NCBI RefSeq assembly: GCF_024460775.1
Contig: NZ_JANFYZ010000001.1
Location: 558,001-622,000 of the forward strand
Direction of reading: 5' to 3'
DNA length: 64,000 nt
From: Desulfovibrio desulfuricans
Lineage (GTDB): Bacteria > Desulfobacterota > Desulfovibrionia > Desulfovibrionales > Desulfovibrionaceae
In this document: positions 9,137 to 17,879 of the stretch, in pieces
How positions within the stretch are numbered: position 1 is the stretch's first letter
How the letters are laid out: every line of letters starts with the position of its first letter
Program-made: the position numbers and the translations under genes
The notes under the pieces: generated by a model
Told to the model about the DNA's origin: nothing
The model's database searches: none
The model's input: only the letters and a program-made list of their open reading frames with translations

Positions 9137-10219
9137 ATGCCCGCCACAGTTTATTATGCAGATATGCACTGCCGGTCGCACGAGGACAGCAAAATCGCCA
9201 AGGTAGCGCGCCTCTGCGATGCGCTCAATCTGAAAAAAATCATCAAGAAAAAAGAACTTGCCGCCATCAAGCTGCATTTTGGCGAATACGGCAACGACAC
9301 GCACCTCAACCCCACTCTGGTGCGCCAGGTTGTAAACAAGATCATGGAAGCAGGCGGCAAACCATTTCTGACGGATACAACAACCCTGTATTCCGCCGTT
9401 GACCACATGCAAACGGCATACGCCCACGGCTTTGCGCCTTCGGTGGTGCATGCCCCCATCATTCTGGCCGATGGCCTGTATGGCGAAAATGACGTGCCCG
9501 TGCGCATCAACGGCAAGCATTTCAAAGACGTGCATATCGCCACAGAGATACGCCGCGCCCCGGCAATGGTGGTGCTGTCGCACTTTAAGGGGCATGAAAT
9601 GGCGGGATTTGGCGGCGCGATCAAGAATCTCGCCATGGGCGGCGCTGCCGTGCGCGGCAAAAAGGAACAGCACGCCACCCACGTATCTGTCAGCGAAAAA
9701 AAATGTGTTGGCTGCGCCAAGTGCGTCAAGGTGTGTCCTCAGCACGCGCTCAGCATGAAAAGCAAAAAAAGCGTTGTGGACATTGAAAAATGCATAGGCT
9801 GCTTTGAATGCATTACTGTTTGCCCCGAAAAAGCAATTAGCATAGACTGGGAAACAGAGATGCAGCCATTTATTGAGCGCATGACAGAATATGCATATGG
9901 GGCAATAAAAGGCCGCAAAAAGAGTGTTTGCTACATCAACTTTGTACTCAACGTAACACCCGACTGCGACTGCGCCCCCTGGAGCGACATGCCGCTGGTG
10001 CCGGATGTGGGCATTCTGGCCTCTACCGACCCGGTAGCGCTGGATCAAGCCTGTTTTGACCTTGTTTCAAAAGCCCCTTCGCTTGGGCAGGAGGCCTCGC
10101 CCCAAACGGTTGCAGACAAATTTTCCGCCCGCTGGCCGCATACCTGCGGACAGGTGCAACTGAGCTATGGCGAATCGCTGGGCCTTGGAAATCGCGAATA
10201 CAAACTCAAAAAAATCTAG
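9137..10219 (+). CDS. DUF362-family protein with two [4Fe-4S] clusters
   Basis: A 360-residue soluble protein. The N-terminal 170 residues and the C-terminal part form the DUF362 domain (IKLHFGEYGNDTHLNP; SHFKGHEMAGFGGAIKNL; STDPVALDQACFD). In between lie two bacterial ferredoxin motifs, CVGCAKCVKVCP from Cys190 and CIGCFECITVCP from Cys219, which should hold two 4Fe-4S clusters. Proteins of this type are common in strict anaerobes; their redox role is not settled. GGAGG precedes the ATG. It is transcribed divergently from upp and stands alone; the next plus-strand gene is 750 bases away. Confidence 0.88.
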   Translation: MPATVYYADMHCRSHEDSKIAKVARLCDALNLKKIIKKKELAAIKLHFGEYGNDTHLNPTLVRQVVNKIMEAGGKPFLTDTTTLYSAVDHMQTAYAHGFAPSVVHAPIILADGLYGENDVPVRINGKHFKDVHIATEIRRAPAMVVLSHFKGHEMAGFGGAIKNLAMGGAAVRGKKEQHATHVSVSEKKCVGCAKCVKVCPQHALSMKSKKSVVDIEKCIGCFECITVCPEKAISIDWETEMQPFIERMTEYAYGAIKGRKKSVCYINFVLNVTPDCDCAPWSDMPLVPDVGILASTDPVALDQACFDLVSKAPSLGQEASPQTVADKFSARWPHTCGQVQLSYGESLGLGNREYKLKKI

Positions 10220-10378
10220 CACGCTGCGCATTGCAACATCAGGGCACATGGCTCCCCGGTCAGAGGCCTTGGTGTTGCGATGCGTAGTTGCTGACCAGTT
10301 TTCTCACTGCCTGCCCTGCTGCCAGTTGTGAACATGAACAGATGGCGGGGAACCATCCGAAAAGCTACCCTCGCAAAA

Positions 10379-10409
10379 TTGTCACAAACTTGTAATATAT
10401 TTGTCACAA
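10379..10409. promoter_or_regulatory. two TTGTCACAA palindromes 22 bases apart
   Basis: TTGTCACAA occurs at 10379-10387 and again at 10401-10409. Each copy is itself palindromic around the central C, and the spacing is two turns of the helix, as expected for cooperative dimers. The binding protein is unknown. Confidence 0.45.
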
Positions 10410-10837
10410 TAATCACGATTAAATATGATATATTTAAAAATTTTATTTATTACTTGTACTTTAACAACATTTTTAAATTTATTTTTAAAAATAAAAATAA
10501 ATTTTTTCCGCTAAAAAAAAGTAGGACAGGAATTTTTCTCAAAAACTAGATCATGATTTTTTATTTTACAATTATTACTTTTAATATTTAATAAATTTCA
10601 AATAATATTTTTATGCACTATCTAACTTTTCTTTTAAAAAAAATTTCATACTTACAAATCAACTGTAGTAGTCGCCATATTTTCAGCAAAAGCGGCAAGA
10701 TTTCATCTTTCTACATTTTTGTTGAAAACAATCATTTCGGCGTGGATTCAGGGTATAAGGGCTTCTTCAACTTTTTTTTGCAAATAACAGTTGAATTTTA
10801 GGTAGATCGTCACTTAAGTTTGCCTCAGCTTTTGACC

Positions 10838-10852
10838 CGTCAGAGTCTGACG
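10838..10852. promoter_or_regulatory. perfect palindrome upstream of dctP
   Basis: CGTCAGA-G-TCTGACG, seven perfect base pairs around one base, about 120 bases before the dctP start. It may be a repressor or activator site for the TRAP operon. Confidence 0.4.
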
Positions 10853-10974
10853 CACCAGAACGTATTGGGAAACGTGGGCGCGTCGGCTGGTCATAATTGC
10901 CCCCCTGCTGTGGACAGGGATAAGTTTTCATTGTCAAACGGCATCTAAGTTTTACTAGCGAGGAGGTTTACAGG

Positions 10975-11979
10975 ATGAAACGTATCGTAGCTCTGCTTGT
11001 TGCTCTGGGCCTTGTTTGCGGCATGACCCTTGGTTTTGCCCAGGCCGCTGAAGCCAAGACCATTATCAAGATGGCGGGCATGAAGCCCGAAGGCGAGCCG
11101 GAAACCATCGGCATGCATCTTTTCGGCAAGTATCTTGCCGAACTTTCCAATGGCAAATATGAAGTGCAGGTTTTCCCCAACAGCCAGCTTGGCAAGGAAG
11201 ACGCCTACATTGCCGCCACACGCAAGGGCATCATTCAGATGTGCGCCACCGGTACGCAGACCTCTGCCCTGCACCCTGCCATGGCCATGCTTGAAACGCC
11301 CATGCTCTTCGACGATCTGGATCACGCCCGCCGCGCCATGGAAGGCAAGACTTTTGACCTCATCAACGAAGGCTTCACCGAAAAGTCCGGCCTGCGCACC
11401 ATGAACGCCTTCCCCCTGGGCTTCCGCCACTTCTACACCAAGAAGCCCATCGTCACGGTGGAAGATGTAAAGGGCCTGCGCATGCGCGTGCCCAACATCC
11501 CCCTGTACACCAACTTTGCCAAGGAATGCGGCATCAGCGGCCAGCCCATGCCCTTTGCCGAAGTGCCCGGCGCGCTTGATCAGGGCGTCATCGACGGCGG
11601 CGACAGCCCCCTGGCCGACATCGTCAGCCTCAAGATGTATGAAATCACCCCCCAGATCACCCTTACCGGCCACATTCTCGTGATCCATTCCCTCTACATC
11701 AACGACAAGTTCTATCAGTCGTTGCCCGCCGAGGACAAAAAGTGGTTTGACGAAGCCGCCAAGCGCTCCGCCGATGACGTGTGGGTCATGGTTAAGGAAG
11801 GCGACGAAAAAGCCAAGGCGACCATCCTTGCCAACAAGGGCAGCATCAATACCCCCAGCAAGGAATTCCACGACTACATGGCTGAAGCCGGCAAGCGCAG
11901 CTGGAAGCTCTTTTACGATACGGTGCCCAACTGCCAGGCCATTCTGGACAGCGCCGCCAGCTACCGCGAATCCAAATAA
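10975..11979 (+). CDS. dctP: TRAP transporter solute-binding protein
   Basis: A 334-residue periplasmic protein. A signal peptide covers residues 1 to about 27 (MKRIVALLVALGL... ending AQAAEA). The mature part is a DctP-type binding fold: the fingerprint segment LRMRVPNIPLY contains the conserved Arg that clamps a carboxylate, followed by the QGVIDGGDSPL segment. It captures an organic acid in the periplasm and hands it to the membrane subunits. GAGGAGG lies before the ATG. Long hairpins separate it from dctQ and could keep this subunit in excess over the membrane proteins. Confidence 0.93.
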   Translation: MKRIVALLVALGLVCGMTLGFAQAAEAKTIIKMAGMKPEGEPETIGMHLFGKYLAELSNGKYEVQVFPNSQLGKEDAYIAATRKGIIQMCATGTQTSALHPAMAMLETPMLFDDLDHARRAMEGKTFDLINEGFTEKSGLRTMNAFPLGFRHFYTKKPIVTVEDVKGLRMRVPNIPLYTNFAKECGISGQPMPFAEVPGALDQGVIDGGDSPLADIVSLKMYEITPQITLTGHILVIHSLYINDKFYQSLPAEDKKWFDEAAKRSADDVWVMVKEGDEKAKATILANKGSINTPSKEFHDYMAEAGKRSWKLFYDTVPNCQAILDSAASYRESK

Positions 11980-11993
11980 TTGTTCCCCGCTTT

Positions 11994-12027
11994 ACAGGCC
12001 GGAAAAGTATAGGCTTTTCCGGCCTGT
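11994..12027 (+). promoter_or_regulatory. intercistronic hairpin between dctP and dctQ
   Basis: A perfect 14-bp stem (ACAGGCCGGAAAAG with its complement) around a 6-base loop, 15 bases after the dctP stop and without a T run. It probably acts as an attenuator or mRNA 3'-end stabiliser, which would raise DctP over DctQM. Confidence 0.65.
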
Positions 12028-12044
12028 GCAGTTCATGGACAAAA

Positions 12045-12072
12045 CCCCCGCGGCCTTTTGGGGTAGCGGGGG
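12045..12072 (+). promoter_or_regulatory. second hairpin between dctP and dctQ
   Basis: CCCCCGC at 12045-12051 pairs with GCGGGGG at 12066-12072. It directly follows the first hairpin, so the dctP transcript ends in a tandem stem-loop. Confidence 0.5.
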
Positions 12073-12180
12073 TTGCAACAATTCTTCACGCAGCCATCTG
12101 CGGCGGCACAAACAGTCTTGCTAGCATCAGCACGGCACTGCGTAGCCAGCGATTGGGGCAGCGTTTTCCAGAGGTTCGTT

Positions 12181-12741
12181 ATGAGCGACGACATTTCCAA
12201 AAATTTCCCGCCGGACCATGCGCCGGGCGTGCATGCCTTGCTTGAGCCGGAACAGGAACCCAAGCACGAAACCACGGGGCAATTGCTGTTTGAAGTATTT
12301 TGCGCCGTCATCTTTCTGGGCATGATCGGTCTTGTGTTTTATAATGCCCTGCTGCGCTACATCTTTTCTTCCAGCTACCCGCCGAGCGAAGAATGGGCGC
12401 GCTTTCTCTTTATGTACATTACGTTTTTCGGCGCCATTGAGGCCTTTATCTGCAAGAAACACATTGCAGTTGACCTGCTTGTAACCACGCTGGAAGGCGC
12501 AAAGCGCAAGGCTGTGGATATTCTGGCATCGGTATGCAGCCTTTTTGCCCTGGGCCTGCTGCTATACGGCGGCGTGGTCAACGTGCTGCAAACGCTCGAT
12601 ACCTACTCTGTGGCGACCAACGTCAACATGGCCTTTATCAACGGCACCCTGCCCATCATGGCCCTTGTTGGTTTTGTTGTAGAGCTGCGCTCTCTCGTGA
12701 GCCTGGTTCGCAGACCTGCATCCACCTTCCAAAAGGGCTAG
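12181..12741 (+). CDS. dctQ: TRAP transporter small membrane subunit
   Basis: A 186-residue protein with four predicted membrane helices after a charged N-terminal tail of about 35 residues. The family segment YPPSEEWARFLFMYITFFGA between helices 1 and 2 is clear. It partners DctM in the membrane. The start at 12181 is chosen over an upstream in-frame ATG because GAGG precedes it and the protein then begins with a normal cytoplasmic tail. It is 9 bases upstream of dctM. Confidence 0.9.
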   Translation: MSDDISKNFPPDHAPGVHALLEPEQEPKHETTGQLLFEVFCAVIFLGMIGLVFYNALLRYIFSSSYPPSEEWARFLFMYITFFGAIEAFICKKHIAVDLLVTTLEGAKRKAVDILASVCSLFALGLLLYGGVVNVLQTLDTYSVATNVNMAFINGTLPIMALVGFVVELRSLVSLVRRPASTFQKG

Positions 12742-12750
12742 GAGAGAAGA

Positions 12751-14040
12751 ATGGAACTCTTTATTTTCCTCGGCTCCCTCTTCTTCTTCATGCTCATTGG
12801 CGTTCCGTTGGCCATTGTGCTTGTGTTGTGCTCCATTGTGCTCATGTGGCACTCGGGCATGTGGGATGCCATGATTATTCCCGGCAGCATGCTGGACGGC
12901 GCCAACAACTACCCCTTGATGGCCATTCCCTTCTTTGTGTTCGCCGGTGAAATCATGGCGGAGGGCGGCCTTTCGAAACGCGTGGTGCAGCTTGCCCAGC
13001 TCATGATTGGCCGGGTGCGCGGCGGCCTTGGCTATGCGGCCATTATCGCCAGTATCATCTTTGCGGGCCTTATGGGCAGCTCGGTGGGTGAAGCCGCCGC
13101 TCTTGGCGGCCTGCTGCTGCCCATGATGAAACAGGTGGGTTACCACCCTGGCCGTGCGGGCGCTGTCATCGCCTCCGGCGCTATTCTTGGCCCCATCATT
13201 CCGCCCAGCACCAACTTTATTCTGCTTGGCGCTACGGTCAGCGGTCTTTCCATCACCAAGCTGTTCATGATCGGCCTGGTGCCCGGTATCATGATCGGTC
13301 TTGCCCTCATGGTGGTGTGGTTCTTTGTGGTGCGCAAGGATGGCTATAACGAAACCATCCGCTTCACAAAGAAAGAAGCCATCAAGATTCTTATTGACTC
13401 CACGCCTGCCTTCATGATGCCTGTGCTGCTGCTTGGCGGCATTCGCTTTGGCATTTTCACCCCCACGGAGGGCGGCGCGTTTGCAGCCATTTACGCCATC
13501 TTGGTGTGTGTGCTGTATTACCGTGAGCTTTCTTTCCGCGATCTGCTGCGGGTGAGCGCCCGCGCGGCCCGCACCACCTCGGTGGTTATGCTGATTGTGG
13601 CCACGGCGACGGCCGTTGGCTGGTTCATCACCATTGCGCAGATTCCCAACCAGATGACCGCGCTCTTCTCGCCGCTTATTGACAGCCCCATATTGCTGCT
13701 CATCAGCATCAATATCTTCCTGTTCCTTATCGGCATGGTCATGGACCTCACGCCCAACATCCTGATTTTTGCGCCGGTGTTCTACCCGCTGATCCAGCAG
13801 GCAGGCATTGACCCGTATTATTTCGGCCTGCTCTTTGTGCTTAACCTGGGCATCGGCGTTATTACGCCCCCGGTGGGCACGGTGCTGTATGTGGTGTGCG
13901 GCATCGGGCACATCAAGTTTGCCGACCTCATCGTCAAGCTTGTGCCGTTCATTCTAGTGGAAGTGGTCATGCTCTTCCTGCTGCTGTTCTTCCCCAGCCT
14001 TTCGATTGTTCCCATGAACTGGCTGATGGGCGGCAACTAG
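12751..14040 (+). CDS. dctM: TRAP transporter large permease subunit
   Basis: A 429-residue inner-membrane protein with about 12 helices, the usual size for DctM. Typical segments are PLMAIPFFVFAGEIM, GPIIPPSTNFILLG and the C-terminal GVITPPVGTVLYVVCG. It is the sodium-driven transport channel of the DctPQM system. GGAGAG precedes the ATG. It is the last gene of the operon, followed by a strong terminator. Confidence 0.95.
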   Translation: MELFIFLGSLFFFMLIGVPLAIVLVLCSIVLMWHSGMWDAMIIPGSMLDGANNYPLMAIPFFVFAGEIMAEGGLSKRVVQLAQLMIGRVRGGLGYAAIIASIIFAGLMGSSVGEAAALGGLLLPMMKQVGYHPGRAGAVIASGAILGPIIPPSTNFILLGATVSGLSITKLFMIGLVPGIMIGLALMVVWFFVVRKDGYNETIRFTKKEAIKILIDSTPAFMMPVLLLGGIRFGIFTPTEGGAFAAIYAILVCVLYYRELSFRDLLRVSARAARTTSVVMLIVATATAVGWFITIAQIPNQMTALFSPLIDSPILLLISINIFLFLIGMVMDLTPNILIFAPVFYPLIQQAGIDPYYFGLLFVLNLGIGVITPPVGTVLYVVCGIGHIKFADLIVKLVPFILVEVVMLFLLLFFPSLSIVPMNWLMGGN

Positions 14041-14055
14041 CAACTCATTGCACAT

Positions 14056-14104
14056 AAATAAAAAACTCCCGGCATACCTGTGGCATGCCGGGAGTTTTTT
14101 ATTT
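14056..14104. terminator. strong bidirectional terminator between dctM and the alcohol dehydrogenase
   Basis: A perfect 20-bp inverted repeat (14056-14075 with 14085-14104) with a 9-base loop, ending in a T run on one strand and an A run on the other. It serves the convergent dctM and alcohol dehydrogenase genes. Confidence 0.92.
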
Positions 14105-14155
14105 GGCGACTGCCGGGGCTTATTGTTTACCCGGCAAGATGCATCACAGTTGAGG

Positions 14156-15211
14156 CTAGACCACCACAACGGGCTTGATCAGGTCGCGCGGCTTGTCCTT
14201 CATCATCAACAGGGCGCTTTCAATATTTTCAAAACCCTTGAATCTGTGGGTCAGCAGGGGCGCAACGCTCAACCGCCCGTGAACCAGCAGGCTTGCCAGC
14301 TTTTCCATGCGCAGCCTGCCGCCGGGCATCAGACCGCCCGCCACGATCTTGTGCCCCATGCCGCAACCCCACTCGATGCGCGGAATTTTAACGGCATCGC
14401 CAGAGCCCAGATAGTTCACGTTGCCGATGCGGCCGCCGGGTTTGAGCACGCGTATAACCTCCGCAAAGGTATCCACATCGCCCCCGGCGATGATGGCCTT
14501 GTCCACGCCCTTGCCCTTGGTGCGGTCCATAACCTGGCTGACAATGTCGCCATCGCGGTAATTGATGATAGCCGTTGCGCCGTATTCACGGGCAACATCT
14601 GCGCACAAGGGCCTGGAGCCGACAGCAAAAATTTCGCCAGCACCACGCAATGCCGCGCCCGCAACAGCCATCAGGCCCACAGGGCCAATGCCCACCACAA
14701 GCACGGAATCGCCGTACTGCACATCGGCCAGTTCCGCACCATGAAAGCCGGTAGGCACCATATCGCTCAACATCACGGCTTCGGCAGGGTCAATGGAGGG
14801 CGGCAGCAGGGCCAGGTTGCCGTCCGCATCGTTAACGTGAAAAAGCTCGCCGAACACGCCGTCCTTGAAATTGGAAAATTTCCAGCCCGCGAGCATGCCG
14901 CCGGAATGCATGGAATACCCGGCCTGCGCCTCAAGAGAATTCCAGTCTGGCGTAATTGCGGGCACGATGACCTTGTCCCCAGGTTTAAAGCAACGCACCA
15001 AGGAACCAACTTCCACAACTTTGCCAACCGCCTCGTGTCCCAGAATCATGTCGTGCCGGTCACCCAGCGCGCCCTCCCAAACCGTGTGGACATCTGAAGT
15101 GCAAGGAGCTACCGCCACGGGTTGAACAAGGGCATCCAGCGGGCCGCACTGGGGCTTTTCTTTTTCTATCCAGCCGATCTTGTTCAGGCCAAGCATTGCA
15201 AAACCTTTCAT
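14156..15211 (-). CDS. NADP-dependent secondary alcohol dehydrogenase, zinc type
   Basis: A 351-residue protein very close in sequence to the Thermoanaerobacter brockii/Clostridium beijerinckii secondary alcohol dehydrogenases, from MKGFAML at the start to KDKPRDLIKPVVVV at the end. The catalytic zinc ligands Cys37, His59, Glu60 and Asp150 are all present. The nucleotide loop GIGPVG at 174-179 and Ser199, Arg200 and Tyr218 match the NADP-specific enzymes rather than NAD ones. It should interconvert secondary alcohols such as 2-propanol with ketones. A 16-bp palindrome 38 bases upstream is a likely operator. It is a single-gene unit, bounded by a terminator. Confidence 0.93.
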   Translation of the reverse strand: MKGFAMLGLNKIGWIEKEKPQCGPLDALVQPVAVAPCTSDVHTVWEGALGDRHDMILGHEAVGKVVEVGSLVRCFKPGDKVIVPAITPDWNSLEAQAGYSMHSGGMLAGWKFSNFKDGVFGELFHVNDADGNLALLPPSIDPAEAVMLSDMVPTGFHGAELADVQYGDSVLVVGIGPVGLMAVAGAALRGAGEIFAVGSRPLCADVAREYGATAIINYRDGDIVSQVMDRTKGKGVDKAIIAGGDVDTFAEVIRVLKPGGRIGNVNYLGSGDAVKIPRIEWGCGMGHKIVAGGLMPGGRLRMEKLASLLVHGRLSVAPLLTHRFKGFENIESALLMMKDKPRDLIKPVVVV

Positions 15212-15720
15212 TTCTCTTCTCCTGTCTTTTGGGTAACTGCGACAGCCAGCACAACTGGTTGTGCATTCATACTAGTTTGTGCCGGAGCAGGAGTAAAGTG
15301 ATTTTTTTCACAAAATAATATTATACAAATATAGCTTACTTACTCCACAATACGGCCTGTCATCGCCCATGCTTTCAGGCCAACAGCGCCGATATTGCCG
15401 TTAACTGAAAAAACCACCCAGCAAAGACAATATTTCTTCCAAATTAACGCATAGTTATCACATTTGCCACTCTGCCTCCATTTTTTTGAACGGTTCAATA
15501 GGCATGCATCAAAATACTGCCAGGCGATAAAAAATTGTCGGTTTCTGGTAACAAAGGATTTTTATTCAAAGCATAAAGTTATATATACAACGAACGATAC
15601 GGTAATTGGTATCAATGTGAAAATTCAGCAGGAATTTTTATCTGCAGACTGAACCATTAGGCTAATCCAAGGGTTGGCGCAGCTGATTTGCTTCAACAGT
15701 AAATGGTACTGGAGGTATGC
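15212..15720. other. intergenic region between divergent genes
   Basis: About 500 bases, AT-rich from 15300 to 15650, with no supported gene. It should carry the promoters of the alcohol dehydrogenase (left) and the chemoreceptor (right). Apart from the palindrome at 15249-15264 I see no clear signal. Confidence 0.55.
15249..15264. promoter_or_regulatory. palindromic operator candidate for the alcohol dehydrogenase
   Basis: GCACAAC-TG-GTTGTGC, seven perfect base pairs around two bases, 38 bases before the start codon of the minus-strand gene. The position suits a repressor or activator site. Confidence 0.5.
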
Positions 15721-17529
15721 ATGTTCAGGATGTTTACGATCTCGCATCGTATGTTCATGATCTTGATTTTTACCCTGATTATTGTTGGCGGGCTGGTATA
15801 CTCCCTGATCCACATCTCCAACTCAGCCACCGAACTTTCCGCCCAGAAAGTGGGCGAAATGTTTTATGAAGGCCAAAAACAACGCATCCGCGATCTCTCA
15901 ACCACCATGGCAAACAGCATTGGCGAGCAGATCAGCGGCATCACAGACATAACCAAGCGCAATGCCATAATTGCCAGCGCCATAAAAAAAGCCCGGTACG
16001 AAAAAGACAGCTCCGGCTACTTCTTTGTATATGATGGCGGCATTGTTGTTGCCCACGTTTTCCCTGATCTGGTGGGCAAGGATCTTGGCAATTCCGTTGA
16101 TAAAAACGGCGTCCGCTTTAACGCGGAGCTTGCCAAAAAGGCGGCGGAAGGCGGCGGTTTTGTGACCTTTGTCTTCAACAAGCCCGGCGGCGGCACCCAG
16201 TCCAAAATCGCCTATGGCTCGCAGGTGCCCGGCACGAGCCTGTGGGTCGGCGCGGGCGTTTACATCGACAACGTGGAGCAGGTCAAAAATGAAATCGCGG
16301 GCCAGATCAGCGATGCCATTTTTGCCAATCTCAAAAAGATCCTTATTGGGGTGGTCTGCTGCATCGTGCTTTTGTACATACCGCTCATGCTGCTGATTAC
16401 CCGCTCCATCCTGACGCCTATCAAGGCCGCGCGCGAGGCTGCGCAGCGCATATCCAACGGCGATATGGACGTACAGATCGTTGCCTCGGGCAAGGACGAA
16501 GTTACGGTTCTGGAGCGCTGCATGTCGGAAATGACAGCCAACGTAAAAAAATCGCTGGCAATTTCTGAAGAAAAAACCCGCGAGGCCGAACAGAGCGCGG
16601 CAAAGGCGCTTGAAGCCGTTGCCGAGGCCGAACGCCTGACGGAAGAAGCGCGAAGCGCCCGCAGCGAAGGCATGTTGAGCGCGGCAAAGCATCTGGAACA
16701 GGTGGTAACGGCCATAACCAGCATTTCTGCCGAAATTTCCGGCAATATCGAGCAGGCCGAGCAAGGGGCCACCACGCAGGCCGCGCGCACCACAGAAGCC
16801 GCCACTGCGGTTGAACAGATGAACTGCACGGTCATTGAAGTCGCCAAAAACGCCTCGGCCACAGCGGACCTTTCCACCAACATGCGCCAGCGCGCTGCGG
16901 AAGGCGCGGAGGTTGTGTTCCAGTCCGTTCAGGCCATTGGCAACGTGCAAAAGGACGCCCTTGTGCTGAAAGAGGAAATGACCAAGCTTGCCGAGCATGC
17001 GGGGGCCATTTCGCAGATCATGGGCGTTATTTCGGACATTGCAGACCAGACCAACCTGCTGGCCCTCAACGCTGCCATTGAAGCGGCGCGCGCCGGAGAA
17101 GCCGGACGCGGCTTTGCCGTTGTGGCCGATGAAGTGCGCAAACTGGCAGAAAAAACCATGAGTTCCACCAGCGATGTGGGCAATGCCATTGGCGCAATCC
17201 AGAAGAGCGTGGATTCCAGCATCCGTCAGGTTGACGTGACTGCTGGCAATGTGGAAAGCGCCACCACGCTTTCGCAAAAATCCGGCGAAGCCCTGCGGGA
17301 AATCGTGGGCATGGTGGATTTGACAGTTGATCAGGTGCGCGGCATTGCCACTTCGTCAGAAGAACAGTCCGCCGCAACCGAATCCATCACGCAAACTGTG
17401 ACGCAGGTCAGCTCTATCGCGACAGAAACCGCCACCATCATGCACACATCGGCCCGAGCGGTTGCCGCCCTTGCCGATGAGGCCAAAAAGCTCAACAACA
17501 TGGTCACAGAACTAAAAAACACCAAATAA
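15721..17529 (+). CDS. methyl-accepting chemotaxis protein with single Cache sensor
   Basis: A 602-residue transmembrane receptor. Helix 1 is at about 10-32. A periplasmic sCache domain follows to about 200 ([24 protein letters not shown] is the core). Helix 2 is near 205-230, then HAMP to about 285, a coiled coil, and the kinase-control hairpin tip [29 protein letters not shown]. sCache domains usually bind small carboxylates or similar ligands. The start at 15721 is preferred because GGAGG is 5 bases before it. There is no C-terminal CheR-binding pentapeptide. It is monocistronic, followed by a hairpin. Confidence 0.93.
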   Translation: MFRMFTISHRMFMILIFTLIIVGGLVYSLIHISNSATELSAQKVGEMFYEGQKQRIRDLSTTMANSIGEQISGITDITKRNAIIASAIKKARYEKDSSGYFFVYDGGIVVAHVFPDLVGKDLGNSVDKNGVRFNAELAKKAAEGGGFVTFVFNKPGGGTQSKIAYGSQVPGTSLWVGAGVYIDNVEQVKNEIAGQISDAIFANLKKILIGVVCCIVLLYIPLMLLITRSILTPIKAAREAAQRISNGDMDVQIVASGKDEVTVLERCMSEMTANVKKSLAISEEKTREAEQSAAKALEAVAEAERLTEEARSARSEGMLSAAKHLEQVVTAITSISAEISGNIEQAEQGATTQAARTTEAATAVEQMNCTVIEVAKNASATADLSTNMRQRAAEGAEVVFQSVQAIGNVQKDALVLKEEMTKLAEHAGAISQIMGVISDIADQTNLLALNAAIEAARAGEAGRGFAVVADEVRKLAEKTMSSTSDVGNAIGAIQKSVDSSIRQVDVTAGNVESATTLSQKSGEALREIVGMVDLTVDQVRGIATSSEEQSAATESITQTVTQVSSIATETATIMHTSARAVAALADEAKKLNNMVTELKNTK

Positions 17530-17879
17530 TGCGGCAAGTTCAGGGCGCTTCGCCAAGGTGAAGCGCCCTGCTGCACAGCGCCATCATTCATCCAGAGTTT
17601 GATAAACAAACACACAGCGGCAACGTGAAATTTCCCGTAACGCCTGTTGTGTGGGTACGTTGCCGCCCGCGATTGTCGGGGGCGGGTCTATGGTTTTACC
17701 GCGCAATCTGCAATTTGTTACATAATTGGCTCAATTGCCTGATAATGAAACAAAAATGCGCCAGATTGCGACCATTAAAAAATTCAATACATTTAAATGG
17801 CTTATCTTTCTCTTTGGAACAGATGGTGCATATACATGGCCGGTTTCATTGCCTTTAGCATTTCTGAAAGGAGAATCTG
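17530..17879. other. intergenic region upstream of the gamma-glutamyltransferase
   Basis: About 350 bases, no supported gene. It holds the hairpin at 17541-17570 and a 9-bp inverted repeat, CGCAATCTG at 17702-17710 and CAGATTGCG at 17762-17770. The latter spans 69 bases and could be a pair of half-sites controlling the next gene. Confidence 0.5.
17541..17570 (+). terminator. hairpin after the first chemoreceptor gene
   Basis: CAGGGCGCTTCGCC pairs with GGTGAAGCGCCCTG around a tight loop, 11 bases past the stop codon. There is no T run, so it may be a weak terminator or a stabilising structure. Confidence 0.5.

Larger units (their letters stand above)
10220..10974. other. long AT-rich intergenic region before the TRAP operon
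   Basis: About 755 bases without a supported gene. The stretch 10380-10800 is far richer in A and T than the flanking genes. It contains paired TTGTCACAA sites at 10379-10409 and a CGTCAGA palindrome at 10838-10852. A 62-codon ORF at 10613-10801 has no ribosome binding site and no recognisable feature. This is probably an extended regulatory region for dctP. Confidence 0.6.

Noticed and set aside
10613..10801. 62-codon plus-strand ORF in the AT-rich region
   Set aside because: It has no Shine-Dalgarno and is rich in Phe, Lys and Ile, as chance AT-rich translation would be.
12562..13911. 449-codon minus-strand ORF over dctM
   Set aside because: It has extreme His, Gln and Asn content, opposite a clear membrane protein gene.
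15490..15530. Possible tRNA-like T-loop (GGTTCAATAGG)
   Set aside because: No acceptor stem or anticodon arm can be folded around it. I saw no credible tRNA in the window.
15660..15695. Possible sigma-54 promoter before the first chemoreceptor (TTGGCGCAG...TTTGC)
   Set aside because: GG and GC are 12 bases apart instead of 10.
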